Assembly: GCF_900114585.1 (NCBI RefSeq) | Contig: NZ_FOTL01000025.1 | Location: 1-35,853 of the forward strand | Length of the DNA stretch: 35,853 nucleotides | Origin: Methanobrevibacter olleyae | GTDB lineage: Archaea > Methanobacteriota > Methanobacteria > Methanobacteriales > Methanobacteriaceae | Reading direction: 5' to 3' | Part shown: one piece after another, positions 17,894 through 25,511 of the stretch | How the letters are laid out: every line of letters starts with the position of its first letter | Position numbering within the stretch: the first letter of the stretch is position 1 | Position numbers and translations under genes: made by a program | The notes under the pieces: generated by a model | What the model was told of the DNA's origin: nothing | Databases searched by the model: none | The model's input: only the letters and a program-made list of their open reading frames with translations

Positions 17894-18421
17894 TTATTCC
17901 AAGAAGAATGGAGCCATTTCTCTTAAAGCTGATTGAATTTTTGGTTTTTCACCATACAATGCAATTGTTAAATCACTGTCAAATTCCATTATAAGGCCAT
18001 AATATTCAGCTATTTCTTGTACTCTATCTTCTGCAATTGGATTTTTTAAAGTAATTTTTGCATAAGAAAATCCTGGAGGAGCATTTAAAATAAATTTAGA
18101 TTGGGTATCGGGAGTTTTAAAGATTTCCTCTCCCTTATTTGCTCTTTGGAGTTTATCTAACCATTCTTCATAGAACCCTTTATCATAAGATTCTGCTAGC
18201 GATAATAAAACTCCCTGAATTTCATTTAAAGACATATCTGCTTTAGCCATCTCATTAATCATATCTGGATGAGAAGGGTCCTTTTTATAAAAACCAATTT
18301 GAGATTTAACTAAGCCTAAGTCCTTATTAATTTCATTTGGTATTTGAATACCTTTCTTATATAATTCTGTAGAAAGATTAACTATAACCAACCAAGATCG
18401 TTCAATAGGCAAAGTGCTCAT
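17894..18421 (-). CDS. Conserved methanogen protein, DUF2096-like
   Basis: A 175-residue soluble protein with no membrane segments and no catalytic motif I recognise. The central region (MAKADMSLNEIQGVLLSLAESYDKG) is helical and the C-terminal half (GFSYAKITLKNPIAEDRVQEIAEYYGLIMEF) looks like an alpha-beta fold. It resembles the DUF2096 family of methanogens from memory; that is not verified. Its ATG overlaps the stop of the preceding small gene (ATGA-type overlap, 18418-18421), so the two are translationally coupled and probably work together. Confidence 0.7.
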   Translation of the reverse strand: MSTLPIERSWLVIVNLSTELYKKGIQIPNEINKDLGLVKSQIGFYKKDPSHPDMINEMAKADMSLNEIQGVLLSLAESYDKGFYEEWLDKLQRANKGEEIFKTPDTQSKFILNAPPGFSYAKITLKNPIAEDRVQEIAEYYGLIMEFDSDLTIALYGEKPKIQSALREMAPFFLE

Positions 18422-18687
18422 AAATGTCCTTCCAATATTTTTAAGGTAGTAACATTAACTTTTGCATCTGCTTCTCTTAATTCCCTTTTAATTTCATTGA
18501 GATTATTGTATCTATCTAAAAAGAGAACATGGTGACTACCAGTACCAGTAATATCTAAAATAGCGATTTCATCTGAATCATCAATTACATCTCTACCTTC
18601 AATAGCTGCTTTAAATTGTACATAAGGACCATACTCTTCAGGAAGATCTTTATATTTAAATATTCCACCTAATATTGCAATAAACAT
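18418..18687 (-). CDS. Small conserved archaeal protein, DUF749-like
   Basis: An 89-residue protein beginning MFIAILGGIFKYKDLPEEYG. The frame extends five codons further upstream, but GAGGAG lies seven bases before the ATG at 18687 and overlaps the upstream alternative, so the shorter start is right. It has an alpha-beta pattern and a conserved-looking GTGSHHVLFLDRY. It resembles the DUF749 family of methanogens from memory. Its 3' end overlaps the start of the DUF2096-like gene by four bases. Function unknown. Confidence 0.7.
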   Translation of the reverse strand: MFIAILGGIFKYKDLPEEYGPYVQFKAAIEGRDVIDDSDEIAILDITGTGSHHVLFLDRYNNLNEIKRELREADAKVNVTTLKILEGHL

Positions 18688-18702
18688 ATCATTTCTCCTC
18701 AT

Positions 18703-19216
18703 TTATTATAATTTTATAAGATTCATACTAGTTCAATCATTATCCAAATCATAAGATTAATAAATAAATAACTAGTTTAGTTATTAATCCAAGTCCACAT
18801 AATTTCATAATATAAATTATATGAATATATTTTTAGTTATAGTAATTAATATAGTTTATTATTATACTAATGATTTTTATAAATTTTAAAACTTAGCTCA
18901 TTAAATTGATTAATTATTAAATTAATCAGTATACTAATGATTCTAAATCATTATGACAAATATAATTTTTATTTTTAAACTATAAAAACATTTGTTAAAA
19001 ACAAAATAAAGTTTTTTTTATTTAATATTTGCAATAATTATGAATTATTTAAAAAACTAGTATTTGAAAAATATTTTCACAAGTTTTAAAAAAAAAGCAT
19101 GAAAATGAATCAGCTATCAAAACAGTTTAATCATAGCATTAAAAACAGTTGGTAAAAATGCGAACTTAAAAAATTCTTTAAAAAAAAAGAAAAAATAAGT
19201 AGTAATTTCTAACTAC
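18703..19216. other. Gene-free spacer between hdrB end and DUF749-like gene
   Basis: About 510 AT-rich bases. The word ATACTAATGATT recurs (near 18865 and 18930), and AATTGATTAATTATTAAATTAATC near 18904-18927 is nearly palindromic. It holds the promoter of the DUF749-like operon and the 3' end of the hdr transcript. No ORF or RNA gene is seen. Confidence 0.5.
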
Positions 19217-20101
19217 TTATTCGAGTTTTGCAAGAGCTTTAGATGAGTCTATTAATTGTGCGTCTAAAGTTAAATCTTCTGCACTTAATCCCATAGCTAA
19301 TCCGTATAATTGAGCTAAGTGGAATACAGGAATTGAGAAGTCAGTTCCGTATTTTTCGTTTACTTCAGTTTGACCTACATCAAATTGTAAGTGACAGAAT
19401 GGACATACATCAATAATAGCATCTGCACCAGCTTCAGCCATAGCATCAAGTTTTTCTTTGGTATAACTTAAAGTTACATCAAGGTCTCTAGATCTTAAAC
19501 CTCCACCTGCACCACAACACATCATTTTGTTGTTGTAAGGTATAGATTTAGCACCGGTGATTTCAACTAATTCATCTAAAATAGTTGGGTTTTCTGCAGA
19601 TTCCTCAATACCTACTTCATCGGTAGGTTTAAGGAAGTGACAACCGTAGTGTACAGCTACGTTGAGATCTAAGTTTTTGGTGAACATTTCAGAAATCTTA
19701 TCAAGACCTACATCATTGTATAATATTTCAGCTAAATGTCTTACTTTAGTTTCACCTTTGAATTGTTTGTCAGTAGTTTCAGCTAAAATTTCGTTAATTT
19801 CATCTTTTTTAGCTGCGTTTTCTTTTAATAAGTGGTCACATTCACGTAATGAACCGAAACATCCGTTACATTCGGTCATTATTTCTAAACCCATGTCTTC
19901 TGCAATAGCGAGGTTACGTGCTGCGATAGTAGCCCAGGTGGTTTGATCGAAAGAACCAAATACACCAGGTGCAGGACAACAGGAAGCTCCTTCCATGTCT
20001 TTTAATTCAATGTCTAATTTTTCGAATAACATTCTAGTTGCTTTTTCGATACCAGGATAACGGTTGTTCATAATACAACCTAAGAAATATGCAATCTCCA
20101 T
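19217..20101 (-). CDS. hdrB: CoB-CoM heterodisulfide reductase subunit B
   Basis: The catalytic subunit of cytoplasmic heterodisulfide reductase, 294 residues. Two CCG domains are visible. The first has C9, C41-C42 and C78-x-x-C81; the second has C154, C195-C196 and C233-x-x-C236. These Cx(31-40)CCx(35-36)CxxC patterns bind the two noncubane 4Fe-4S clusters that split CoM-S-S-CoB. With HdrA, HdrC and the MvhADG hydrogenase it couples heterodisulfide reduction to ferredoxin reduction by flavin-based electron bifurcation. It lies 23 bases downstream of hdrC on the same strand, the usual hdrCB pair. hdrA is not in the window. Its codons are less A/T-biased than its neighbours, as expected for a highly expressed gene. 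Confidence 0.97.
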   Translation of the reverse strand: MEIAYFLGCIMNNRYPGIEKATRMLFEKLDIELKDMEGASCCPAPGVFGSFDQTTWATIAARNLAIAEDMGLEIMTECNGCFGSLRECDHLLKENAAKKDEINEILAETTDKQFKGETKVRHLAEILYNDVGLDKISEMFTKNLDLNVAVHYGCHFLKPTDEVGIEESAENPTILDELVEITGAKSIPYNNKMMCCGAGGGLRSRDLDVTLSYTKEKLDAMAEAGADAIIDVCPFCHLQFDVGQTEVNEKYGTDFSIPVFHLAQLYGLAMGLSAEDLTLDAQLIDSSKALAKLE

Positions 20102-20124
20102 AAATATTAACTCCTTAAATAAAT

Positions 20125-21081
20125 CTATTCTAATTTTCCAGTTTCCATGTTGAAACCGATTAAATTATCAAATCCACATGCTACACAGATTTTTTGGACT
20201 TCTTCTAATGCTTCAGGGAAAGAATGTACTGATGGAGGTAATTCATCAAGTCCAATAGCTTTTCTCAAATCTCTAGTTTTATCGTTGATAGGTACACCAT
20301 GACCAGTTTTAATTACGTAAGAACCAGTTGCTTTGTGTGAGTCAGCCATGTAACCAGCTTTTGCAGCTTCATTACGTGCCATTTTAATAATATCCACAAT
20401 TTTTACACTTCTAGGACATCTTTCTTGACAGGTGTAACAAGTGGTACACATCCATAATGCAGGATCAGATATTACTTCGTCTTTAAGTCCCAATAAACAT
20501 TTTCTTACAATTTGTCTTACTCTATAAGGAGTTCTTCTACCAGAAGGACATCCTCCACCACAGGTACCACATTGGAAACAGTGGTCTACAGTTTCAATTC
20601 CAGCATCAACGAATTTTTGAGTAAATTCTTTATCAATATCATCCATTGAATAAACATCATTTTCTTTTAATAAAGTCATATTATCGCTCTCTTCATTTTC
20701 TTCTGAAGCATCTTCTAAAGATTCTTCATCTTCTGAAAGTTTATCATCACTTGATTCTTCCTCATTTTCTAAAGAAGCTTCCTCTCCAGGAATTTCTTCA
20801 ACTTCTTCTTCAGCTTCAACTTCTTCAGAAGCTTCAACTTCTTCAGAAGCCTCTGTATGAATAGGAATAATAATTTCTTCCTCTTCTTCAGGAGCTTCTG
20901 CTTCTAAAGTTTCTTCTTCGGAAATAGTTTCAGAATCAGATTTAGTTTCAATTTCCTCTTCTGAAGATGTCTGTATAGAATCAGCAGCTTCTTCAACAGA
21001 TTCTGCTTCTTTAGTTAAATTTTTATCTATATCCTTTTTTGTCCCACCAAGGAGGGATTTAAGAGTATCTAACACAGACAT
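20125..21081 (-). CDS. hdrC: Heterodisulfide reductase subunit C with acidic N-terminal extension
   Basis: The C-terminal 184 residues (from MTLLKENDVY) are a normal HdrC. They have two CxxCxxCxxxCP ferredoxin motifs, C168-C171-C174-C178 and C212-C215-C218-C222, numbered from the ATG at 21081, followed by the helical C-terminal part that contacts HdrB. HdrC passes electrons between HdrA and HdrB. Ahead of it lie about 134 extra residues beginning MSVLDTLKSLLGG and then almost entirely Glu/Ser/Asp, with tandem (E)ASEEVE repeats. No ribosome binding site precedes the inner MTLLKEND, while AGGTG lies before the ATG at 21081, so the extension appears genuinely translated. The frame can be read further to a GTG at 21093, which is less likely. 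Confidence 0.93.
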   Translation of the reverse strand: MSVLDTLKSLLGGTKKDIDKNLTKEAESVEEAADSIQTSSEEEIETKSDSETISEEETLEAEAPEEEEEIIIPIHTEASEEVEASEEVEAEEEVEEIPGEEASLENEEESSDDKLSEDEESLEDASEENEESDNMTLLKENDVYSMDDIDKEFTQKFVDAGIETVDHCFQCGTCGGGCPSGRRTPYRVRQIVRKCLLGLKDEVISDPALWMCTTCYTCQERCPRSVKIVDIIKMARNEAAKAGYMADSHKATGSYVIKTGHGVPINDKTRDLRKAIGLDELPPSVHSFPEALEEVQKICVACGFDNLIGFNMETGKLE

Positions 21082-21144
21082 TGAAAAACACACCTAGGAC
21101 AATCATAGGTTAACCTCACGTCCTTAATCATAATTGTAATTGTA

Positions 21145-21158
21145 TACTATATAAAGGT
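21145..21158 (-). promoter_or_regulatory. Promoter of the hdrCB operon
   Basis: On the minus strand CCTTTATATAGTATAC lies about 65-75 bases upstream of the hdrC ATG. The TTTATATA core is a good TBP site. This implies a leader of about 40-50 bases. Confidence 0.6.
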
Positions 21159-21435
21159 TTTGAAAATTTTTGAAAGTGTAAGCTAAAAGGTTACACCATT
21201 TAATGATTTTTAGGACTGCCTAAAATTAAATTTTTATCGAAGCCATCAATTTAATAAATCATAACTTCGATTATTTTAAAAGGGGATTTATAAAAATTTA
21301 TAAAATTAGCAATGAATAAAATTGAAAAATTAAAAAATTAGTTAAAAAAAGAGTTTAATTAATAAAAATAGAAAAAGATCAAGCTTATCATAAGAACTCC
21401 GAAAAAGCTTTAAACAAGGCTTTAAAATAGTAGCC

Positions 21436-21876
21436 TTAAAAAGACTTTTGAGAATTAATATAAAGTTTTTCTAAAGTTTTAGCAAAAGCATACATTTCAT
21501 CATTAGAAATATCACCTTTAATCTCCTCTTTCCATTCATCAAAGAAAGTCAGTAAACGAACAGATACTTCTTGACCCTTTTCAGTTAAAAATAATAATTT
21601 TTTAGTATTATTCTCTGAATCAATCTTTTTAAGAATTAAATCTTTAAGTAATAAATTTTTAGTAGTTTTACTAATATTCGCTTCAGTTACATGAAACTTT
21701 TTAACAAGATCTATCTGATTCAATCCTTCATCAGCATAGATTGCTAATAAAATTGGTATCTCACCAATATTTATATCTATGGATCCTACATTTTTTCTAA
21801 AATGTGCCTCATAACTTTTTATTAAAGTCATTAAATAATTTACATGCTCTGGAATAATAACACTTTTTTCAATCAT
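21436..21876 (-). CDS. MarR-family transcriptional regulator
   Basis: A 146-residue winged-helix protein of the MarR type. Helices span the chain, with the DNA-recognition region about LNQIDLVKKFHVTEANISKTTKNLLLKDLILKK and the wing NNTKKLLFLTEKGQEV, matching the MarR pattern. The start at 21876 (MIEKSV) is preceded by GAGGT with five bases between, better than the ATG at 21888, which overlaps that site. MarR proteins are homodimeric, ligand-responsive repressors. No gene lies close in the same direction, so its target cannot be read from context; it is near the hdrCB promoter and the divergent gene at 22341. Confidence 0.88.
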   Translation of the reverse strand: MIEKSVIIPEHVNYLMTLIKSYEAHFRKNVGSIDINIGEIPILLAIYADEGLNQIDLVKKFHVTEANISKTTKNLLLKDLILKKIDSENNTKKLLFLTEKGQEVSVRLLTFFDEWKEEIKGDISNDEMYAFAKTLEKLYINSQKSF

Positions 21877-21888
21877 AAAATACCTCAT

Positions 21889-22340
21889 TTCAAATAAGAG
21901 AATATATTTTCCAAATTTGAAAAATTCAATAATTAATTAGTTAGTTAAAAAGTCTTTAGTGTAATTTACTTTATTTTTTAATATATAAAAAGCTTATTAC
22001 TATAACTTAATTTAATTAAGTTTTAGCCTATCCTCTAAAAATTTATTGAAATTTAATGAAAATAAGCCTAAATTAAGATTATTTAATGAAAATAAAAGAA
22101 ATAGATAATTTATAGTATCATTGAGCTGTTTAAATTACTCTTAAATTATTTAAATCATTAAAAAAAATTTTAATAAATATAATCAATCAATATTTCAAAA
22201 AATAAAAAAAAATAAAAAAATAGCTATAAATTTTTTCTATAAAATATAAAAAATAAAAACAAATATTTAACAAAATATTAATTAATAAAAACAAATAGAG
22301 TAATTAATTGAATTATTAAAAATAAGGAACTTAAGATAAA
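21889..22340. other. Divergent spacer upstream of MarR and TGT-like genes
   Basis: About 450 AT-rich bases without an ORF. The region holds both divergent promoters. AATTTAATTAAGTTT near 22008-22022 and similar near-palindromic stretches could be regulator sites, but nothing distinctive stands out. Confidence 0.45.
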
Positions 22341-23075
22341 ATGAAAATATTTGAAATTAAAAGCCATGATGGCCCTGGAAGATATGGGAAACTTGGAGAT
22401 TGGGAAAGTCCATTAATAATCAATAAAGATGATTTTACAATAGCTAAAGATGAATCTTCAGCATACGATGTTGAAAAAGAAATAGCAGAGTGGAGTGTAA
22501 GTCAAACTATTGAAAAAGCTAAAACTGTTAAAGATAAGGAAATAGCTGTTATTCAAGGAAGCAAATACATTGATTTACGTATTAAATGTTTAAAAGAACT
22601 TGAAGAGCTTGGTTATAATGGATTTATAATAGCAAATGCAGATGACCTGCTTCTTCATCCAAGAGACTTAGTTGATTTAGTTGTTAGACTTAGAGAAAAT
22701 ATGAAGTCCAGTAGCTATTTAATATTTCCATTTGCTGAAGCTCAATTTATTCCCCTTCTTGTTTATATGGGAATAGATGCATTCTTTGATGATATTGGCG
22801 AATATTATAGTTATATCAATGTATTGATGAGTCCAACTAAAAATTATGACTTAGAAACTTATAAACTCTATGATATGGACCAGAAAGAGCTTGAAAAGTA
22901 TAATAAGAACACTGTTGATTTTGTCCTAAGAGAAGTGAGAGAACATATGAAAAATAGTAGTTTAAGAAACCTTGTAGAAGAAAGATCTGCTACAAGCCCT
23001 CAATATGCTTCAGCTCTTAGAATATTAGATAAGAACTATTCCGAATATTTATTAGAGCATACTCAACTCTATTAA
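22341..23075 (+). CDS. TGT/ArcS N-terminal-like protein
   Basis: A 244-residue protein that starts like tRNA-guanine transglycosylases (FEIKSHDGPGRYGKLGDWESPLI compares with the F.IK..DG.AR.G.L....TP.. family pattern). It ends with a region like the archaeosine synthase/TGT-related C-part (RNLVEERSATSPQYASALRIL). The middle has VLMSPTKNYDLE and GYNGFIIANADDLLLHPRDL. My best reading is a short homologue of the archaeosine synthase (ArcS) N-terminal, TGT-like domain without catalytic aspartate motifs, PUA domain or DUF5591 part. It would then have a tRNA-modification role or act as a partner subunit. The ribosome binding site AAGGA lies rather far (12 bases) from the ATG. Confidence 0.5.
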   Translation: MKIFEIKSHDGPGRYGKLGDWESPLIINKDDFTIAKDESSAYDVEKEIAEWSVSQTIEKAKTVKDKEIAVIQGSKYIDLRIKCLKELEELGYNGFIIANADDLLLHPRDLVDLVVRLRENMKSSSYLIFPFAEAQFIPLLVYMGIDAFFDDIGEYYSYINVLMSPTKNYDLETYKLYDMDQKELEKYNKNTVDFVLREVREHMKNSSLRNLVEERSATSPQYASALRILDKNYSEYLLEHTQLY

Positions 23076-23085
23076 TTTAAAAAGC

Positions 23086-23110
23086 TATTCTAAATACTTA
23101 TTATAGAATA
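23086..23110 (+). terminator. Possible hairpin downstream of TGT-like gene
   Basis: TATTCTA (23086-23092) pairs with TAGAATA (23104-23110) across an 11-base loop, eleven bases after the stop codon. It may terminate or stabilise the transcript. It also lies within a partial copy of the gene's 3' end. Confidence 0.4.
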
Positions 23111-23243
23111 CCCAACTCCATTAATTTTAAAAAAAGTTAAATGATTATTAAAAGATATTAAAAAAGAAGATTAAAAAATTTAAATAAAGAAGAATTGCTC
23201 TTCATTATAGCATATTTATTAATAAACTAATTTTATCAAATCA

Positions 23244-23498
23244 TTAAAAATCTTCATTTTTTACTTCAAATTCAACAACTTCTTTATTTTCATTTACTAT
23301 CTTTGCAATGGCTTCCTCAGCACTGTTTAATTTTTCATCACATTCTTTAACTAATTTCATAGCTTTATTAAACTCTTCTATTGCATCATCCAATGGAACT
23401 TCACCAGTTTCTAATCTATTTACAATTCTTTCCAATTCCTCTAAACTCTCTTCAAAACTAAAATTTTCCTTTTTTTCAACAAAATCCATATCTTCCAT
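23244..23498 (-). CDS. xseB: Exodeoxyribonuclease VII small subunit
   Basis: An 84-residue protein with the XseB pattern FSFEESLEELERIVNRLETGEVPLDDAIEEFNKAMKLVKECDEKLNSAEEAI, an antiparallel helical hairpin. XseB subunits (four to six) wrap the coiled-coil arm of XseA. Exo VII digests single-stranded DNA from both ends in the cytoplasm. AAGGTG lies five bases before the ATG. The large subunit gene lies upstream on the same strand, with a spacer containing a 38-bp tandem repeat between them, so it is probably one transcript. The last 15 residues are polar and not part of the core. Confidence 0.93.
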   Translation of the reverse strand: MEDMDFVEKKENFSFEESLEELERIVNRLETGEVPLDDAIEEFNKAMKLVKECDEKLNSAEEAIAKIVNENKEVVEFEVKNEDF

Positions 23499-23533
23499 TT
23501 TATCACCTTAATACTAATTTATTTATTATTTTT

Positions 23534-23650
23534 ATCAAATCAACAATTATTTACATTAAAATATACTATTCATCAAATCAACAATTATTTACATTAAAAT
23601 ATACTATTCATCAAATCAACAATTATTTACATAAAATTACCATTCACCAA
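23534..23650. repeat. Three tandem copies of a 38-bp unit inside the xse operon
   Basis: The unit ATCAAATCAACAATTATTTA followed by CATTAAAATATACTATTC is present three times, the last slightly shortened. It lies in the 191-base gap between xseA and xseB. Confidence 0.9.
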
Positions 23651-23689
23651 ATCAAGATTTATTTAATCTATTAAATCAATATTCAACCT

Positions 23690-25285
23690 TTAAATCACCT
23701 TTGTATTTACTTTTCCATCACTAAATTCAATTTCTACCTCATCATCTACTTTTAAATCTTTTGATTTTGAAATAACCTTTCCATTTACTCGTGATACAGT
23801 ATAACCTCTTTTAATTGTAAGTAAAGGATCTAAAACTGTTAATTTATCTATATATTTACCTAGGTAAATTATTTTCTTATCTAAAATAGATTCTGGATTT
23901 TTAATTATTCTAGAATCCTTTAATTCTTTTAAATCCTCTTTTTTATCTCTTAAAAGATTTTTAGAACCATATTCTAAACGAGCTTTAATTTTTAAATACT
24001 TTCCTGATTTATCTTCAAATAATTTTTTAGGATTTTTAAATATAAATGAATTCTTATATTCCAATAATTTAAGCTCTTTTTTATAAATTAAATTATCTCC
24101 ACCATATTTTAGCTTATAGATAAGTTCAAAATATTTATTTGACTTATTTTCAAATATTCTATTCGGATTTTTAAATATAACTGAGCCTTTTAATCCGGAT
24201 AATTTAATATTGTTATCATAAATAATTTTATTAGAACAATCTATCAATCTTCTTTTTAACGAATCTAATTCAAATTTACTAGCATAAATCATTTCATTAG
24301 AGGAGCTTAATAATCTAGACTTTAAATTATCTAGATCCATTGCTTTTTTCTCATAAATCATCTCTGGATAGATAAATAAATTTCTATCTTTAATTTTCTC
24401 TAATTTTTCCCCATTATCCTCTTGTTTTTTATTAATCGATTTATTTGCTCTTTGATTTAGATTATTCAAACTATCTTTTACTTCATTTATTTCAGGTACT
24501 GCAAGTTCCCCTGCTGCAGTTGGTGTTGGAGCTCTTAAATCAGCTACAAAATCCGCTATAGTAAAATCAATATCATGTCCAACTGCACTTATTATTGGAG
24601 TGTCACAGTGAAAAATAGTCTTTGCTACACTTCTTTCATTAAAAGACCATAAATCTTCAATGCTTCCTCCACCTCTAGCAACAATTAAAGTATCTAAATC
24701 AAATTGACTATCTGCAGTATAAATTTGTTTAACTATATTATTCATAGCCATATTTCCTTGAACTAATGAAGGAAAAAGAATTATTTCACATAAAGGCCAT
24801 CTACGTTTAATTGTGGTTATTATATCCCTAATTGCCGCTCCCTCAGGAGATGTTACAACACCTACTTTTTTTGGAAACTTAGGTATTTCTTTTTTATGAG
24901 CCTCATCAAACCAACCTAATTCTTTTAATTCTATTTTAAGTTGTTCAAATGCAATATGTAAATCCCCTAAACCATCTTCACTAAGTTTATTAACATATAA
25001 TTGGTATATTCCATATTGATAGTAAACCTCCACTTTACCTCTAATTAAAACTTTCATACCATTTTTAGGTTTGAATTTAAGTCTACTAGCAACACGATAA
25101 TACATAACTGCAGGAATTATAGTATTTTCATCTTTTAGCTTAAAATAACAATGCCCAGATGAAATATTTTGCTTAAAATTAGATATTTCTCCCCTTACAA
25201 AAACTTTTCTCAGATTAGAATCTCTTTTTAAAACTTTAGATATATGATTTGTAAGTTCAGTTACTGAAATATATTCCTCTTCCAT
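23690..25285 (-). CDS. xseA: Exodeoxyribonuclease VII large subunit
   Basis: A 531-residue protein with the XseA layout. An N-terminal OB-fold (about 1-100: FVRGEISNFKQNISSGHCYFKLKD, then VLIRGKVEVY) binds single-stranded DNA. The catalytic domain (about 125-300) contains VGVVTSPEGAAIRDI, LIVARGGGSIEDLWSFNE and AVGHDIDFTIADFVADLRAPTPTAAGELA. A long helical arm follows, and the C-terminal beta segment ends IKRGYTVSRVNGKVI. It is about 80 residues longer than typical bacterial XseA. The extra length is in the arm, which contains repeated motifs (IFKNPNRIFENKSNKY, IFKNPKKLFEDKSGKY, IIKNPESILDKK). Exo VII is mainly bacterial, so ancient transfer into this lineage is likely. Confidence 0.95.
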   Translation of the reverse strand: MEEEYISVTELTNHISKVLKRDSNLRKVFVRGEISNFKQNISSGHCYFKLKDENTIIPAVMYYRVASRLKFKPKNGMKVLIRGKVEVYYQYGIYQLYVNKLSEDGLGDLHIAFEQLKIELKELGWFDEAHKKEIPKFPKKVGVVTSPEGAAIRDIITTIKRRWPLCEIILFPSLVQGNMAMNNIVKQIYTADSQFDLDTLIVARGGGSIEDLWSFNERSVAKTIFHCDTPIISAVGHDIDFTIADFVADLRAPTPTAAGELAVPEINEVKDSLNNLNQRANKSINKKQEDNGEKLEKIKDRNLFIYPEMIYEKKAMDLDNLKSRLLSSSNEMIYASKFELDSLKRRLIDCSNKIIYDNNIKLSGLKGSVIFKNPNRIFENKSNKYFELIYKLKYGGDNLIYKKELKLLEYKNSFIFKNPKKLFEDKSGKYLKIKARLEYGSKNLLRDKKEDLKELKDSRIIKNPESILDKKIIYLGKYIDKLTVLDPLLTIKRGYTVSRVNGKVISKSKDLKVDDEVEIEFSDGKVNTKVI

Positions 25286-25372
25286 TACATAACCCCATAT
25301 TTTAATACAAAGTTTATAGAATTACTTATTTATAAATATTTGCTTTTTTATAAAGTTTCTCTAATTATATGA

Positions 25373-25475
25373 TGATTTTATAAAAATACCAAACCAAATA
25401 AAACTAAGAACTTTTAATGAGTTTATAAAAATACTAAATCAAATAGAACTAAGAAACTAAAAATAGATTTTATAA
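25373..25475. repeat. Imperfect ~54-bp duplication
   Basis: ATTTTATAAAAATACCAAAC plus CAAATAAAACTAAGAA recurs as TTTATAAAAATACTAAATCAAATAGAACTAAGAA, with a third partial start near 25464. It is upstream of xseA and downstream of the glutamate synthase-like gene. Confidence 0.7.
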
Positions 25476-25511
25476 AAAATTATTAAAAATAAAAAAAGCT
25501 AAATAAAATAA

